64,000 bases of DNA from Solilutibacter tolerans (GCF_900155935.1 NZ_FTLW01000002.1:62001-126000); one strand, 5' to 3'. Shown: positions 8,747 through 17,565, counted from the first letter of the stretch. Numbers and translations: made by a program. Notes: a model not told the origin generated them from the letters alone.

Positions 8747-10024
8747 TCAGGCCTCGAGGCGATGCAGTCCGGGCAGGTAATCGGCATCGCGGCAATCGGG
8801 CTTGGCGAAGAGCAGGTGCGCGACGCCGATGGAGCGCTCGCGGAAGCCCCCTTCGCAATAGGCCAGATAGAACTCCCACATGCGGATCAGGCGTTCGTCA
8901 TAGCCTTGCGCGCGCACCTCATCCAATCGCGACAAGAAACGCTCGCGCCAAGCTTGCAAGGTCTTGGCGTAGGAACTGCCGAAGTCTTCCAAGTGGACGA
9001 GGGCGAGATCAGTGCTTTTCGTCTTCTCCTCCAGCATGCTGCTGATCGAAGGGATGAAGCAGCCGGGAAACACATGCCGCTTGATGAAGTCGACGCTATT
9101 CAGCGCTTGTTGATAGCGATGGTCTTCGATGGTGATGGCTTGGATCAGCGCGCGTCCGTCCGGCTTCAGCAACTTGCCGATCTGGCCGAAATATTCGCGT
9201 TGTTGTGCATGCCCGATGGCCTCGATCATCTCGATCGACACCAGCTTGTCGTACTGCCCCCGCAAGTCTCGGTAATCGGATAGCAAGACGTCGACACGAT
9301 CCTGCAAGCCCGCCTCGGCGATGCGCGCCTTCGCCAGTTCGTATTGCTCGCGCGAGATGGTGGTGGTGGTGACCCGGCAGCCGTATCGACCTGCCGCATG
9401 CAGGGCAAAGCCGCCCCACCCCGTGCCGATCTCGATCACGTGATCCGCGGGGCCCAACTGCAATTTTTCGGCAATCCGCGCGAGCTTGCGCTCGGAGGCC
9501 GCCTCCAGCGTATCTGCGTCGTGCGCCCACAACGCGGAGGAATACATCATGTCTTCGGAGAGGAACAGGCGGAAAAAATCGTTGCCCAAGTCGTAATGCG
9601 CTGCGATGTTGCGGCGCGCGCCCGCGCGCGTATTGGCGCGCAATGCATGCACGCCGCGCATGGCCATGCCGCCGAAGCGTGCCATGCCTGTCTCCATCCG
9701 GTCGAGCAAATCACGATTGCGGACCAGCAATCGAATCAGGCCCACCAAGTCATCGCATCGCCATGCGCCGTCCATATAGGACTCGCCCGCGCCCACGCTG
9801 CCGCGGGTCGCCACTGCGTGGTAGAAGCCTGCATCGTTGATGTGAAGGCGAATGATGGTGTCACTCCGCTCGTCTCCCGCTGTCACCTGCCCTAGCGGGT
9901 CATGGATTTCCAGACGTCCGCCCCGCAGCTGGCCAACCGACGCCAGCAGTCGCGTTCGCAAGAATCGATCCCACGCGCCGAAGCGCGCGCGGGTCGACGA
10001 CAAGCTGTCGATGGAGGCATTCAT
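8747..10024 (-). CDS. cfa: Cyclopropane-fatty-acyl-phospholipid synthase (CfaA-type)
   Basis: 425 aa. The N-terminal substrate-binding domain (1-140) holds GESYMDGAWRCDDLVGLI near 80-97. The SAM-binding domain has motif I VIEIGTGWGGFALHAA at 196-211 and segment HYDLGNDFFRLFLSEDMMYS near 143-162. The family transfers a methyl(ene) group from SAM to the double bond of unsaturated phospholipid acyl chains at the inner membrane. It overlaps DUF1365 by 4 nt. This is the full-length member of the two CFA-like proteins of the operon. Product type (cyclopropane or methyl branch) cannot be read from sequence alone. Confidence 0.92.
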   Translation of the reverse strand: MNASIDSLSSTRARFGAWDRFLRTRLLASVGQLRGGRLEIHDPLGQVTAGDERSDTIIRLHINDAGFYHAVATRGSVGAGESYMDGAWRCDDLVGLIRLLVRNRDLLDRMETGMARFGGMAMRGVHALRANTRAGARRNIAAHYDLGNDFFRLFLSEDMMYSSALWAHDADTLEAASERKLARIAEKLQLGPADHVIEIGTGWGGFALHAAGRYGCRVTTTTISREQYELAKARIAEAGLQDRVDVLLSDYRDLRGQYDKLVSIEMIEAIGHAQQREYFGQIGKLLKPDGRALIQAITIEDHRYQQALNSVDFIKRHVFPGCFIPSISSMLEEKTKSTDLALVHLEDFGSSYAKTLQAWRERFLSRLDEVRAQGYDERLIRMWEFYLAYCEGGFRERSIGVAHLLFAKPDCRDADYLPGLHRLEA

Positions 10025-10809
10025 GCGTTGTCCTCTTGCCGGGTGACGGCGTGTTGGGGGTGGTCATGCACAGGCACGCGCTTGAGCCAGAGCTTGAGTG
10101 CCTGCCAGTGGATGGCGCCCACGACCCGCATCGTCATCAACGGGTATCGCATCAACACACGCGCCAATGCGTCGCCATCGAGTGGCCGTCGTTGCAGCTG
10201 GAGATCCGCGTCGAACTCTACCCGAGCGGCGTCCAGCACCTTCATGTGTACATGCAAGTCATCCGCAGGCGGCGTGAACGACCAGTGGTAATCACGCGTC
10301 ATCGCCATGAACGGCGAGACATGGAAGCGCTTGGCGAAATCCCAATGCAAGGCGCGCCCCCTGCGTTCTGCCTCCGCCACCGGCAGGACGTAGGCATGTC
10401 GCTCTTTCCATGGCGTGTTGGTGATCTCGGCCACCACATGCGTCAAGCGCTGCCCATCGGCAGCGTGGCAGTAGTAGAAGCTCACCGGATTGAAAACATG
10501 ACCGCCATAACGCAAATGTGCGAGCAGGCGAATCGGCCCTTCGACCTCATCACCGCAGGCTTGCTTGACGCGCTGACGCACCGCATCGGCCAACGAAAGT
10601 TCTGCGGGCTCGATGAAATCACTGCGTCTGAATTCCGCCAGATTGCGACGGCCAGCCGACCAGAGCCATCGGCCCCGGAACACATCGTCGATTTCGTCCA
10701 AGTCCAAGTAGAGCTGCGCCATGCGATAGGTGAAAGCGTGCGCGCGCGGAACATGGCGACGATGTCGCACGCGTCCTTCGTACACGGCGCTCGCCAGTGC
10801 CTGACTCAT
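10021..10809 (-). CDS. DUF1365 family protein
   Basis: 262 aa soluble protein. DUF1365 features seen are the N-terminal VYEGRVRHRRHVPRAHAF, the central FNPVSFYYCH, and YHWSFTPP. The family nearly always sits between an FAD-dependent oxidoreductase and a CFA-like methyltransferase, as here, and lies in the Rhodobacter sigma-E/ChrR singlet-oxygen regulon. Its reaction is unknown. Both ends overlap neighbours by ATGA, implying tight translational coupling with the oxidoreductase and cfa. Confidence 0.87.
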   Translation of the reverse strand: MSQALASAVYEGRVRHRRHVPRAHAFTYRMAQLYLDLDEIDDVFRGRWLWSAGRRNLAEFRRSDFIEPAELSLADAVRQRVKQACGDEVEGPIRLLAHLRYGGHVFNPVSFYYCHAADGQRLTHVVAEITNTPWKERHAYVLPVAEAERRGRALHWDFAKRFHVSPFMAMTRDYHWSFTPPADDLHVHMKVLDAARVEFDADLQLQRRPLDGDALARVLMRYPLMTMRVVGAIHWQALKLWLKRVPVHDHPQHAVTRQEDNA

Positions 10810-12098
10810 GCCGCCACGCGCTCGCTTTCACTCGCAGCGGGATCGCCCGCCGGCCATGTGGTCGGCATCCCCATCGCTGCAACCATCTCCACCGCACTGC
10901 GAATGCCGTCCTCATGGAAACCCCATCCCCAATAGGCACCCGCGAACCAGGTGCGGCGCTTGCCTTGTATTTCAGCCCTGCGTGACTGGGCGGCGACGGA
11001 TCCACGGCTGTAGACGGGATGGTCATAACGCATGCGACGCAATACTCGGGTCGGGTCGATGTCCTCGGTGCGGTTCAAGGTGACGATCAGAGGCTCCGGC
11101 GCCTCCAGCGATTGCAGCAGATTCATGCAATAGCTCACCGTACATTCGGCCCCGGGCTTGGCAGGCACATGCGCATTCCACGCCGCCCATGCCTTGCGGT
11201 CACGCGGCAACACGCGGGCATCCGTGTGCAGCACGACATCGTTGGCTTGGTAGGCGATGGCGCCCAGCACGCCCCGCTCACACGCGTCGGCATCCGCCAG
11301 CAAGCGCAAGGCCTGGTCGCTGTGACAGGCCATGACCACTTGGTCGAATCGCTCCTCGCCACCGTCAGTGGCCACGCGCACGCCCGCCTCATCGCGATGG
11401 ATGCTGCGCACCGGCGTAGACAGGCGCAAGTCGACACGCCAGCGCGCTGTCAACGCATCCACGTAACTGCGTGATCCGCCTGTCACTACCCGCCACTCGG
11501 GCCGACCCGTCATCTGCAGCATGTGATGGTTGGCCATGAAACGAACCAAGTACTGCGCCGGGAAGCGCAGGATGCGGTCCGCAGGCGAGGACCACAATGC
11601 GCTGGCCATCGGCACCAGATGCAGGTCACGAAATGCTTCGCCGTAGCGATTTTCGTCCAGATACTGGCCCAGCGTCGGGCCCGAGCCGGTCTGCGACAGC
11701 AACGCGGGGGCCTCTTTGTAGAAACGACGCAGGTCGCGCAGCATCGACCAAAATCGTGGCGACCACAGGTTGCGTCGTTGGCAGAACAAGGTGTCGAGCG
11801 ATGTCGCGTTGTATTCGATGCCGCTGGCCTCCTCCTGCGCGGAGAAGCTCATGGTGGTGGGTTGGGAAATGACACCCAATGCGTCGAAGAATCCAGTCAG
11901 CAGCGGATAGTGCGTCGGGTTATGGACGATGAAACCCGTATCCACCGCATAGTGCTGGCCATTCAATTCGATGTCATGGGTGTGCGTGTGTCCTCCCGGA
12001 TAATCATTGGCCTCGAACAGCACGACGTCATGCTGCGCGGACAGCAGCCATGCACTGGCCAGGCCCGAGATGCCGGATCCGATGACGGCGATGCGCAT
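10806..12098 (-). CDS. FAD-dependent flavin amine-oxidase-like oxidoreductase (UfaO-like)
   Basis: 430 aa. Dinucleotide-binding motif IAVIGSGISGLASAWLLS at 3-20, the second FAD motif FEANDYPGGHTHT, and amine-oxidase-type segments (NPTHYPLL, AYWGWGFHEDGIRSAV near the C-terminus). Homologues paired with DUF1365 and CFA genes belong to the singlet-oxygen regulon of Rhodobacter; there an oxidoreductase of this kind (UfaO) is needed to make furan fatty acids. Start ATG 12098 overlaps the desaturase stop by one base (TGATG), replacing a longer frame that begins at 12125. A role in acyl-chain oxidation is family-based inference. Confidence 0.88.
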   Translation of the reverse strand: MRIAVIGSGISGLASAWLLSAQHDVVLFEANDYPGGHTHTHDIELNGQHYAVDTGFIVHNPTHYPLLTGFFDALGVISQPTTMSFSAQEEASGIEYNATSLDTLFCQRRNLWSPRFWSMLRDLRRFYKEAPALLSQTGSGPTLGQYLDENRYGEAFRDLHLVPMASALWSSPADRILRFPAQYLVRFMANHHMLQMTGRPEWRVVTGGSRSYVDALTARWRVDLRLSTPVRSIHRDEAGVRVATDGGEERFDQVVMACHSDQALRLLADADACERGVLGAIAYQANDVVLHTDARVLPRDRKAWAAWNAHVPAKPGAECTVSYCMNLLQSLEAPEPLIVTLNRTEDIDPTRVLRRMRYDHPVYSRGSVAAQSRRAEIQGKRRTWFAGAYWGWGFHEDGIRSAVEMVAAMGMPTTWPAGDPAASESERVAA

Positions 12099-13057
12099 CA
12101 GGCCACCTCCCTCGCCGTGACCCAAGCGGGATACGACTTCAAATCACCCACGACGCGCAGCATCGCCAGCAGCTTCAGGCCGTAGTAAGTGACATCCACC
12201 TCCCACCAACGCAGCCCCTGCCGCGCACTGCCCGGATAAAAGTGATGGTTGTTGTGCCAGCCTTCGCCCAGCGTAAGCAGGGCCAGCCACCAGTTGTTGC
12301 GGCTGTCATCGCGTGTATCGAAGCGACGACGCCCGAAGCGGTGCGCCAGCGAGTTGATCGTCACCGAGGCGTGGAAAAGCACCACGGTCGATACAAAGAA
12401 ACCCCAGATCAACAGTTGCGGGCCATTGGTGTCCAAGTGAGGCGCACGCTGCTCCAGCACTGCGCCTACTGCGTACAAGGACACGGCCAGCAACACCGGG
12501 ACGACGGTATCGAAACGATCCAACCAGCGAAGCTCGGGAAACTTCGCCAAGTCCGGGACGCGACTGAGGTCGGTGCGGAAGCCGCGCGGGGTCAAGAACC
12601 ACAGCATGTGACTGCGCCAAAACCCATGCCGCGGTGAATGCAAATCCACCTCCAAGTCTGCATGTCGATGGTGATGGCGATGATGCGCCGCCCACCACAA
12701 CGGTCCGCGTTGTACGGCGCTCGAACCGACCACCCCGAAGACGAACTGCGCTGCGCGCGACGCGCGGTACGCACGATGAGAAAAATAGCGATGGTAGAAG
12801 CCGGTGATCGCGAACATCCGCACCACGTAAAGCGCGAGTGCCACCCACAATGCGGTGGGTGACACGCCGACCCAGATCACCCCCAGGCAGGCCAGATGCA
12901 TACCGGCAAAAGGCAAGGCACGCAGCCAATCGATGCGGTCCGGATCACGCGCATCATCTGTTGCGCTGGCCTCGGTATCGACCCAGCGCAGCACTGCCGC
13001 AGACCATCGTCGGCCGGCGGGGACTGTCGTGTCATCGTGCTGGTCTGGTGCAGGCAT
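12098..13057 (-). CDS. Membrane acyl-CoA / fatty-acid desaturase
   Basis: 319 aa integral-membrane di-iron desaturase. The three histidine boxes are present: HRYFSHR (89-95), HHRHHHRH (125-132) and HNNHH (268-272). Hydrophobic stretches lie near 48-85 and 183-235. These enzymes insert a double bond in acyl-CoA or phospholipid chains. It is the first gene after the 109-base gap that holds an ECF-type promoter, so it probably provides the unsaturated substrate, or a later double bond, for the CFA-like enzymes downstream. Start ATG 13057 is the only reasonable one. Confidence 0.92.
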   Translation of the reverse strand: MPAPDQHDDTTVPAGRRWSAAVLRWVDTEASATDDARDPDRIDWLRALPFAGMHLACLGVIWVGVSPTALWVALALYVVRMFAITGFYHRYFSHRAYRASRAAQFVFGVVGSSAVQRGPLWWAAHHRHHHRHADLEVDLHSPRHGFWRSHMLWFLTPRGFRTDLSRVPDLAKFPELRWLDRFDTVVPVLLAVSLYAVGAVLEQRAPHLDTNGPQLLIWGFFVSTVVLFHASVTINSLAHRFGRRRFDTRDDSRNNWWLALLTLGEGWHNNHHFYPGSARQGLRWWEVDVTYYGLKLLAMLRVVGDLKSYPAWVTAREVA

Positions 13058-13086
13058 CGCGATCCCGGGAATTGGTGTCCAGAGGA

Positions 13087-13115
13087 TCTACGCAGAAATC
13101 CGTCCGCTGGATGCA
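13087..13115 (-). promoter_or_regulatory. ECF-type promoter of the desaturase-led lipid operon
   Basis: Read on the minus strand: TGCATCC (13115-13109), a 16-base spacer, then CGTAGA (13092-13087), about 30 bases before the desaturase ATG. The same two elements with the same spacer occur at 15403-15431 in front of the gene preceding the sigma factor. The CGT-type -10 is characteristic of ECF sigma promoters. That the adjacent sigma factor uses it is inference. Confidence 0.65.
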
Positions 13116-13166
13116 GTCGAGGTTGGCAGGAACTGAGTTTGTATTGGCGGGATGCCGCGGACTTGA

Positions 13167-13928
13167 TCAGATCCGCGCCACCACGCCCTTGGCCACGATG
13201 GGACCGGTCGGCGCCGCATGCGGGATGCTGGCCATCGGCTCCACCGTGATCGCCAGGATGGTGCCTGCGGCGATCTCCGCCTGCAGCGCATCCGGGATGT
13301 CGATGCTGTGACGTTGGTCGCCGGACACGACGCCCAGCGAACGTGGCGCCTGGCCTTCCGGAATCAGCCACAACTCATGGGCCTCGCCTTGCGGCAAGGC
13401 ATCGCCAGGCACGGGCATCATCACCACGGTCTTGCGATCACCACTGAAGCTGGCCACCCAGCCCGTGCGGCCGCCATCGTCGGCAAGCACGGTGACGGGG
13501 CGCGGCACGTCGCTCGGCGCAGGCGTGGTGACGACGACGGGCGGGGGCGGCGCGAGGGGCTCGGGACGACGCAAGCCGAATGCAATCGCCGCCACGGACG
13601 CGGCCAATGCCAAGCCGGTGGCGCCTCGCCAGAAACCGACGCTGTTCCAGAGACCGGGCGTTGCATCAACGGACTCGACCGCCGACCAACCCAATTGCCG
13701 ACGGATGCCGGGCCACAGGTGCGGCGAGGGTTGCACAGGCGTTGGCATCATCAACCAACGCTCGAAATGCGTTTGCCATTGCATGACCAAGGCGGCGAAT
13801 CCGGGCTCACGTTCGATACGGGATTCCACCGCACGTCGGCTGCCAGCATCCAGCACACCCAACACGTATTCACCGGCAAGGATGTCGTCGGCGGGCGGCA
13901 GCTCGGTGGGCGGCAAGATCGTGCTCAT
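13167..13928 (-). CDS. Anti-sigma factor, RskA-like
   Basis: 253 aa, bitopic. The N-terminal sigma-binding region (1-80) includes DDILAGEYVLGVLD. One transmembrane helix lies at about 101-120, followed by a Pro-rich linker and a periplasmic RskA-type domain (about 143-253, with QGEAHELWLIPEG). There is no cysteine anywhere, so it is not a zinc ZAS/ChrR anti-sigma factor. It starts by ATGA overlap with the sigma gene, the usual arrangement of a cognate pair. It should hold the ECF sigma factor at the inner membrane until an envelope signal releases it, probably by regulated proteolysis as known for RskA relatives. Confidence 0.88.
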   Translation of the reverse strand: MSTILPPTELPPADDILAGEYVLGVLDAGSRRAVESRIEREPGFAALVMQWQTHFERWLMMPTPVQPSPHLWPGIRRQLGWSAVESVDATPGLWNSVGFWRGATGLALAASVAAIAFGLRRPEPLAPPPPVVVTTPAPSDVPRPVTVLADDGGRTGWVASFSGDRKTVVMMPVPGDALPQGEAHELWLIPEGQAPRSLGVVSGDQRHSIDIPDALQAEIAAGTILAITVEPMASIPHAAPTGPIVAKGVVARI

Positions 13929-14485
13929 CGTTCCAGGCACGCCTTGAGCTGCTGCAGGCCACGACGAATCCAGCTCTTCACCGTGCCAAGGGGTGAATCA
14001 TGCCGATGCGCCAGTTCCTCGTACGTCACGCCTTCGAAGAAAGCGGTGCGAATAAGCTGCTGGCGGTTGTCATCCAGCTCGCCGAAACAGTGGTCGAGGC
14101 GACTACGATCCTGCGCCTGCGCCGCGTGGCCGACCGGGCCCATGCCTTCATCGGCCAAGCCGGGGGTGTCGTCGATGTCGACCCAGGTGGCCTGTGGCCG
14201 CGCACGCAAGCGATCGATGGATCGGTTGCGCGCGATCGAGCCCAGCCACGTCATCCCGCGCGCACGCGCGGCATCGAACTGATTGGCTTTGGCCCACACC
14301 GTCACGAACACTTCTTGCAGCACGTCCTCGGCTTCCTCGCGATCACGCAGCAGCTTCATGCAGATGCCGAGCAAGGTCGACGAGGTATCGCGATACAAAC
14401 GCTCCAGAGCATCACGCTGTCCCGCAGCGACATCTTGCAGGAGCGCGGCAATGGGATCGGCGGTGCTGGTCGTGGCATTGCTCAT
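13925..14485 (-). CDS. ECF RNA polymerase sigma factor
   Basis: 186 aa with only regions 2 and 4. Region 2 includes DREEAEDVLQEVFVTVWAKA and the -10-binding MTWLGSIARNRSIDRLR; region 4 includes the helix-turn-helix YEELAHRHDSPLGTVKSW. Start ATG 14485 follows from family length; the open frame to 14626 adds a basic stretch of no family type. It is coupled to the RskA-like anti-sigma factor and precedes the lipid genes. Predicted to transcribe from the shared TGCATCC-N16-CGTAG promoters. I found no copy of that motif directly in front of this gene, so it may rely on read-through from 15403-15431. Confidence 0.92.
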   Translation of the reverse strand: MSNATTSTADPIAALLQDVAAGQRDALERLYRDTSSTLLGICMKLLRDREEAEDVLQEVFVTVWAKANQFDAARARGMTWLGSIARNRSIDRLRARPQATWVDIDDTPGLADEGMGPVGHAAQAQDRSRLDHCFGELDDNRQQLIRTAFFEGVTYEELAHRHDSPLGTVKSWIRRGLQQLKACLER

Positions 14486-14613
14486 GCGTGCTTTCACCGC
14501 AGGTCCGCGGCCCCTGGTCAGTCGATGGTGTCTGGCTAGGCTGGCTTTATGCCACAAGGGCGCGTGAAGGCGCCGCCCACGCCCCCACTTTGCCGGTGCC
14601 GGCGTGGCGATCG

Positions 14614-15375
14614 TCATGCCGCGCAACGCCCCACCAACGGCGCCGCGAGGGCACGCGTCAGCTCATCGGCATGCACGCCCGCCTGCAAGGCCTGCCTTGG
14701 GAAGTGGATCTGTACAGCGCGATGACGACCTACGCCGTCGCGGATAGTGCCAACTCCCGAGAACCGTGACATCCATTGGTCGCCGATGCTGTAGACCAAG
14801 CGAATCGGCGGCACCGCGAAGCCATACCAGGCGGAAGGTCGCATCTGCAGCCGCAACACATCGCCGTCACGCTGCCCCTGCAAACTCAAGCCCAAGGTCC
14901 GCAAATGACTGGGGATGAGGAAATCCGCCTTGATCGCCTTGCCCGCGATCAAAGGGGTCCAATGCCGCCGCACCATGGCATCGAACCCGGCATCGAAAAC
15001 CTTGCTACCGCCTGCCTGCACTGGCTTTCGCTTGATCGGCTTGCCACTACCCTCGCGCCAATAAACTTGGCGTTGCGCGCCTGCGCCTTTCACGCCTTCT
15101 TCGTAACCATCGCGGCCGTCGACGAAGGCAAAATTCGGCGTGGCACCGTCCCCTGCCACGGTCTTGCGTGCAAACGGTTTGCCATCAGGGCAGCGATACA
15201 AGACCAAGCGCCGCGCCGCGCCTGCTTGCTGGTAGAGGTAGTGCACCTCGTGATAGAGCACGCGGCCCTGTGCATCGGTGGCATCCCCCTGGTATTGCTG
15301 CACGCTGGCGACAGCCATGGCGGGGCACACGAGTGCCGCTGTCACCCAGCCGCCCGCGAGGATGGCCATTCGCAT
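14614..15375 (-). CDS. Secreted protein of unknown function in front of the sigma factor
   Basis: 253 aa. Signal peptide (about 1-24, cleavage near AVAS-VQ), then a soluble domain with no family I recognise. Notable segments are LYHEVHYLYQ, LVLYRCPDGKPFARK and RLVYSIGDQWMSRFSGVGTI. Its general shape (short exported protein that mentions no cofactor motif) recalls DUF3108/DUF6134-like periplasmic proteins, but I cannot assign it. A good ribosome site (AGGGAG) precedes ATG 15375. It carries the same ECF-type promoter as the lipid operon and lies 128 bases before the sigma gene, so it is probably part of the regulon. Confidence 0.75.
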   Translation of the reverse strand: MRMAILAGGWVTAALVCPAMAVASVQQYQGDATDAQGRVLYHEVHYLYQQAGAARRLVLYRCPDGKPFARKTVAGDGATPNFAFVDGRDGYEEGVKGAGAQRQVYWREGSGKPIKRKPVQAGGSKVFDAGFDAMVRRHWTPLIAGKAIKADFLIPSHLRTLGLSLQGQRDGDVLRLQMRPSAWYGFAVPPIRLVYSIGDQWMSRFSGVGTIRDGVGRHRAVQIHFPRQALQAGVHADELTRALAAPLVGRCAA

Positions 15376-15390
15376 GTCGTTCTCCCTGAG

Positions 15391-15418
15391 GTCTTGCCGT
15401 TACCTACGGCGGCAAGAC
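15391..15418. promoter_or_regulatory. Perfect 9-bp inverted repeat flanking the -10 element
   Basis: GTCTTGCCG (15391-15399) and CGGCAAGAC (15410-15418) are perfect inverted copies, centres 19 bases apart. The predicted -10 of the promoter (15403-15408) lies in the loop. The spacing suits a dimeric repressor on one face of DNA; alternatively it could form an RNA hairpin if transcription starts upstream. Confidence 0.45.
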
Positions 15419-15431
15419 CCAAAGGGATGCA
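15403..15431 (-). promoter_or_regulatory. ECF-type promoter in front of the gene at 14614-15375
   Basis: Minus strand: TGCATCC (15431-15425), 16-base spacer, CGTAGG (15408-15403), about 28 bases before ATG 15375. Sequence, spacing and distance match the promoter at 13087-13115. The match of both hexamer-like elements with identical spacing in the same gene block is unlikely by chance. Confidence 0.65.
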
Positions 15432-15505
15432 CCCTGATGGCCGGTCACGACCCTGGCGGAAGATGACCGGGAATTCGGTTCAGTTATTTGCGTTGGTGCA
15501 GCAAG

Positions 15506-16879
15506 TCAGAGGATGTAACGGCTCATGTCCGGGTCTTGCACCAGATCGCCCAGCTTGGCATCGACATAGGCGCGATCGATGACGACTTCCCCGCCCTTGT
15601 CGGGCGCGTCAAAACTCAGCGAATCCAACAAGCGCTCCAGCACGGTGTGCAGGCGACGCGCGCCGATGTTTTCCTGCCGCTCGTTGACCGTCGCGGAAAT
15701 CTCGGCCAGACGCTCGACGGCATCTTCTGCGAAGCGCAAACGCAGACCTTCGGTCGACATCAACTCGACATATTGCTTGGTAAGCGCGGCCTTGGGTTCG
15801 GTCAGGATGCGCACGAAGTCGTTTTTCGTGAGTGCATTCAATTCAACACGGATCGGGAAGCGACCCTGCATCTCCGGAATCAGGTCCGAAGGCTTGGCCA
15901 AATGGAACGCGCCCGATGCGATGAACAGGATGTGGTCGGTCTTTACCGGGCCGTATTTGGTACTGACGGTCGAGCCTTCCACCAACGGCAACAAGTCACG
16001 CTGCACGCCTTCGCGGCTGACATCCGCACCCATGCCTTCGCTGCGCTTGGCGACCTTGTCGATCTCGTCGATGAAGACGATGCCGTGCTGCTCGCACGCT
16101 TCGATGGCGGCTTCACGCACTTCGTCCTCATTGACCAGCTTGCCGGCTTCCTCTTCGATAAGCAGGGCCCGCGCCGCCTTCACGGTGAGCTTCTTGCTCT
16201 GCGTCTTGCCGCCCTGGAGCTGGGAGAACATCGAACGCAGCTGCTGGCCCATTTCCTCCATGCCGGGCGGCGCCATGATGTCCACGCCGATGTTCACCGA
16301 AGTCTCGATTTCGATTTCGCGCTCATCCAACGCGCCGGTGCGCAACTGCTGGCGAAATTTTCGTCGCGTGTCGTTCTCGACGGCGGAAGGCTCGTCCTTG
16401 GCCGCTTCGTCCACGTTGAAACCGAAACTGGTGGCTGTTTGTCGCTGCGGCAACAGCGCATCCAGGATGCGGTCCTCTGCGCGCTCCTCTGCCTGCGTGC
16501 GCACACGCTGTTTGGCTTGTTCGCGGTAGAGCTTGACTGCGGTATCGGCAAGATCCCGGATGATCTGCTCGACATCCTTGCCCACGTAGCCGACCTCTGT
16601 GAAGCGCGTGGCCTCCACTTTCACGAATGGCGCGTTGGCCAGGGTCGCCAGGCGGCGGGCGATCTCGGTCTTGCCGACGCCGGTCGGCCCGATCATCAGG
16701 ATGTTCTTAGGCATCACCTCACGGCGCATCTCGTCTTCCAACTGCATGCGGCGCCAGCGATTACGCAACGCGATGGCCACCGCGCGCTTGGCGTCGTTCT
16801 GGCCGATGATGTGGCGGTCAAGTTCCGCGACGATCTCTCGCGGCGTCATCGAGGCGGAGCTGTTATCGATCTTTTGCAT
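15506..16879 (-). CDS. hslU: HslU, ATPase subunit of the HslVU protease
   Basis: 457 aa AAA+ unfoldase that feeds substrates to HslV in the cytosol. N-terminal [22 protein letters not shown], Walker [16 protein letters not shown] near residue 56, the I-domain (about 105-240), Walker [10 protein letters not shown] and the conserved C-terminal tail DMSRYIL that docks HslV. Start ATG 16879 ([11 protein letters not shown]); the earlier frame start at 16933 lies in the 111-base hslV-hslU gap. Cotranscribed with hslV from the heat-shock promoter at 17566-17594. Confidence 0.97.
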   Translation of the reverse strand: MQKIDNSSASMTPREIVAELDRHIIGQNDAKRAVAIALRNRWRRMQLEDEMRREVMPKNILMIGPTGVGKTEIARRLATLANAPFVKVEATRFTEVGYVGKDVEQIIRDLADTAVKLYREQAKQRVRTQAEERAEDRILDALLPQRQTATSFGFNVDEAAKDEPSAVENDTRRKFRQQLRTGALDEREIEIETSVNIGVDIMAPPGMEEMGQQLRSMFSQLQGGKTQSKKLTVKAARALLIEEEAGKLVNEDEVREAAIEACEQHGIVFIDEIDKVAKRSEGMGADVSREGVQRDLLPLVEGSTVSTKYGPVKTDHILFIASGAFHLAKPSDLIPEMQGRFPIRVELNALTKNDFVRILTEPKAALTKQYVELMSTEGLRLRFAEDAVERLAEISATVNERQENIGARRLHTVLERLLDSLSFDAPDKGGEVVIDRAYVDAKLGDLVQDPDMSRYIL

Positions 16880-16990
16880 GGGATTTGGCTTTCCATTGTT
16901 TATCGCGAGAGGTGCGGGCCGTCCGATCCACAAAACACGTATCGGGGAGCGGCTGGATCGGATTGCCCGTGCCGCCCACCGAGCCTGTGA

Positions 16991-17542
16991 TCAGAGCTCT
17001 TCAACCACGATGTTGCGGTTGGTATAGATGCACACATCACCCGCGATGTTGAGCGATTCCACGGCGATATCGCGTGCAGGGAGTTCCGTGTGCTTGAGCA
17101 AGCCGCGCGCAGCAGACAGCGCATACATGCCGCCTGAGCCGATCGCGATCAAACCATCCTCCGGCTCGATCACGTCACCCGTGCCACTGATGATGAGCGA
17201 GGTGTCCTTGTCGGCAACCGCGAGCAGTGCCTCTAATTTGCCGAATCGACGCTCGGTGCGCCAATCCTTCGCCATTTCCACCGCAGCGCGAGTCAGCTGG
17301 CCGTGCTTCTGCAGCTTGGCTTCGAAGAGTTCAAACAAAGTGAATGCATCGGCAGCGGCGCCAGCAAAACCGGCCAACACCTGTCCGTCTTCACCCAATC
17401 GCCGCACCTTGCGCGCGTTCGATTTCATCACCGTGTGGCCAAGAGTGACCTGACCGTCGCCGGCAATCACCACACGGTCACCGCGGCGAACCGAAACGAT
17501 GGTAGTGGCATGGAATACGTTGGGATTTTGGCTGGGATCCAT
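16991..17542 (-). CDS. hslV: HslV, peptidase subunit of the HslVU protease
   Basis: 183 aa N-terminal-nucleophile threonine protease of the proteasome beta family. The propeptide [12 protein letters not shown] is removed before Thr13-Thr14 ([10 protein letters not shown]); family motifs are AGDGQVTLG and the glycine-rich [17 protein letters not shown] 17542 has a strong GGAGG site 8 bases upstream; the open extension to 17593 would start inside the promoter. In many xanthomonads xerC precedes hslV; here a host-attachment family gene does. Confidence 0.96.
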   Translation of the reverse strand: MDPSQNPNVFHATTIVSVRRGDRVVIAGDGQVTLGHTVMKSNARKVRRLGEDGQVLAGFAGAAADAFTLFELFEAKLQKHGQLTRAAVEMAKDWRTERRFGKLEALLAVADKDTSLIISGTGDVIEPEDGLIAIGSGGMYALSAARGLLKHTELPARDIAVESLNIAGDVCIYTNRNIVVEEL

Positions 17543-17565
17543 AAGGCCTCCGGGTTGAACTTCGG

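Noticed and set aside
14486-14613. A TGCATCC-N16-CGTAG promoter directly before the sigma gene
   Set aside because: I looked for it on the minus strand and found neither element; the region shows no convincing alternative.
15488-16990. A 500-codon plus-strand frame opposite hslU
   Set aside because: Shadow of hslU; arbitrary composition.
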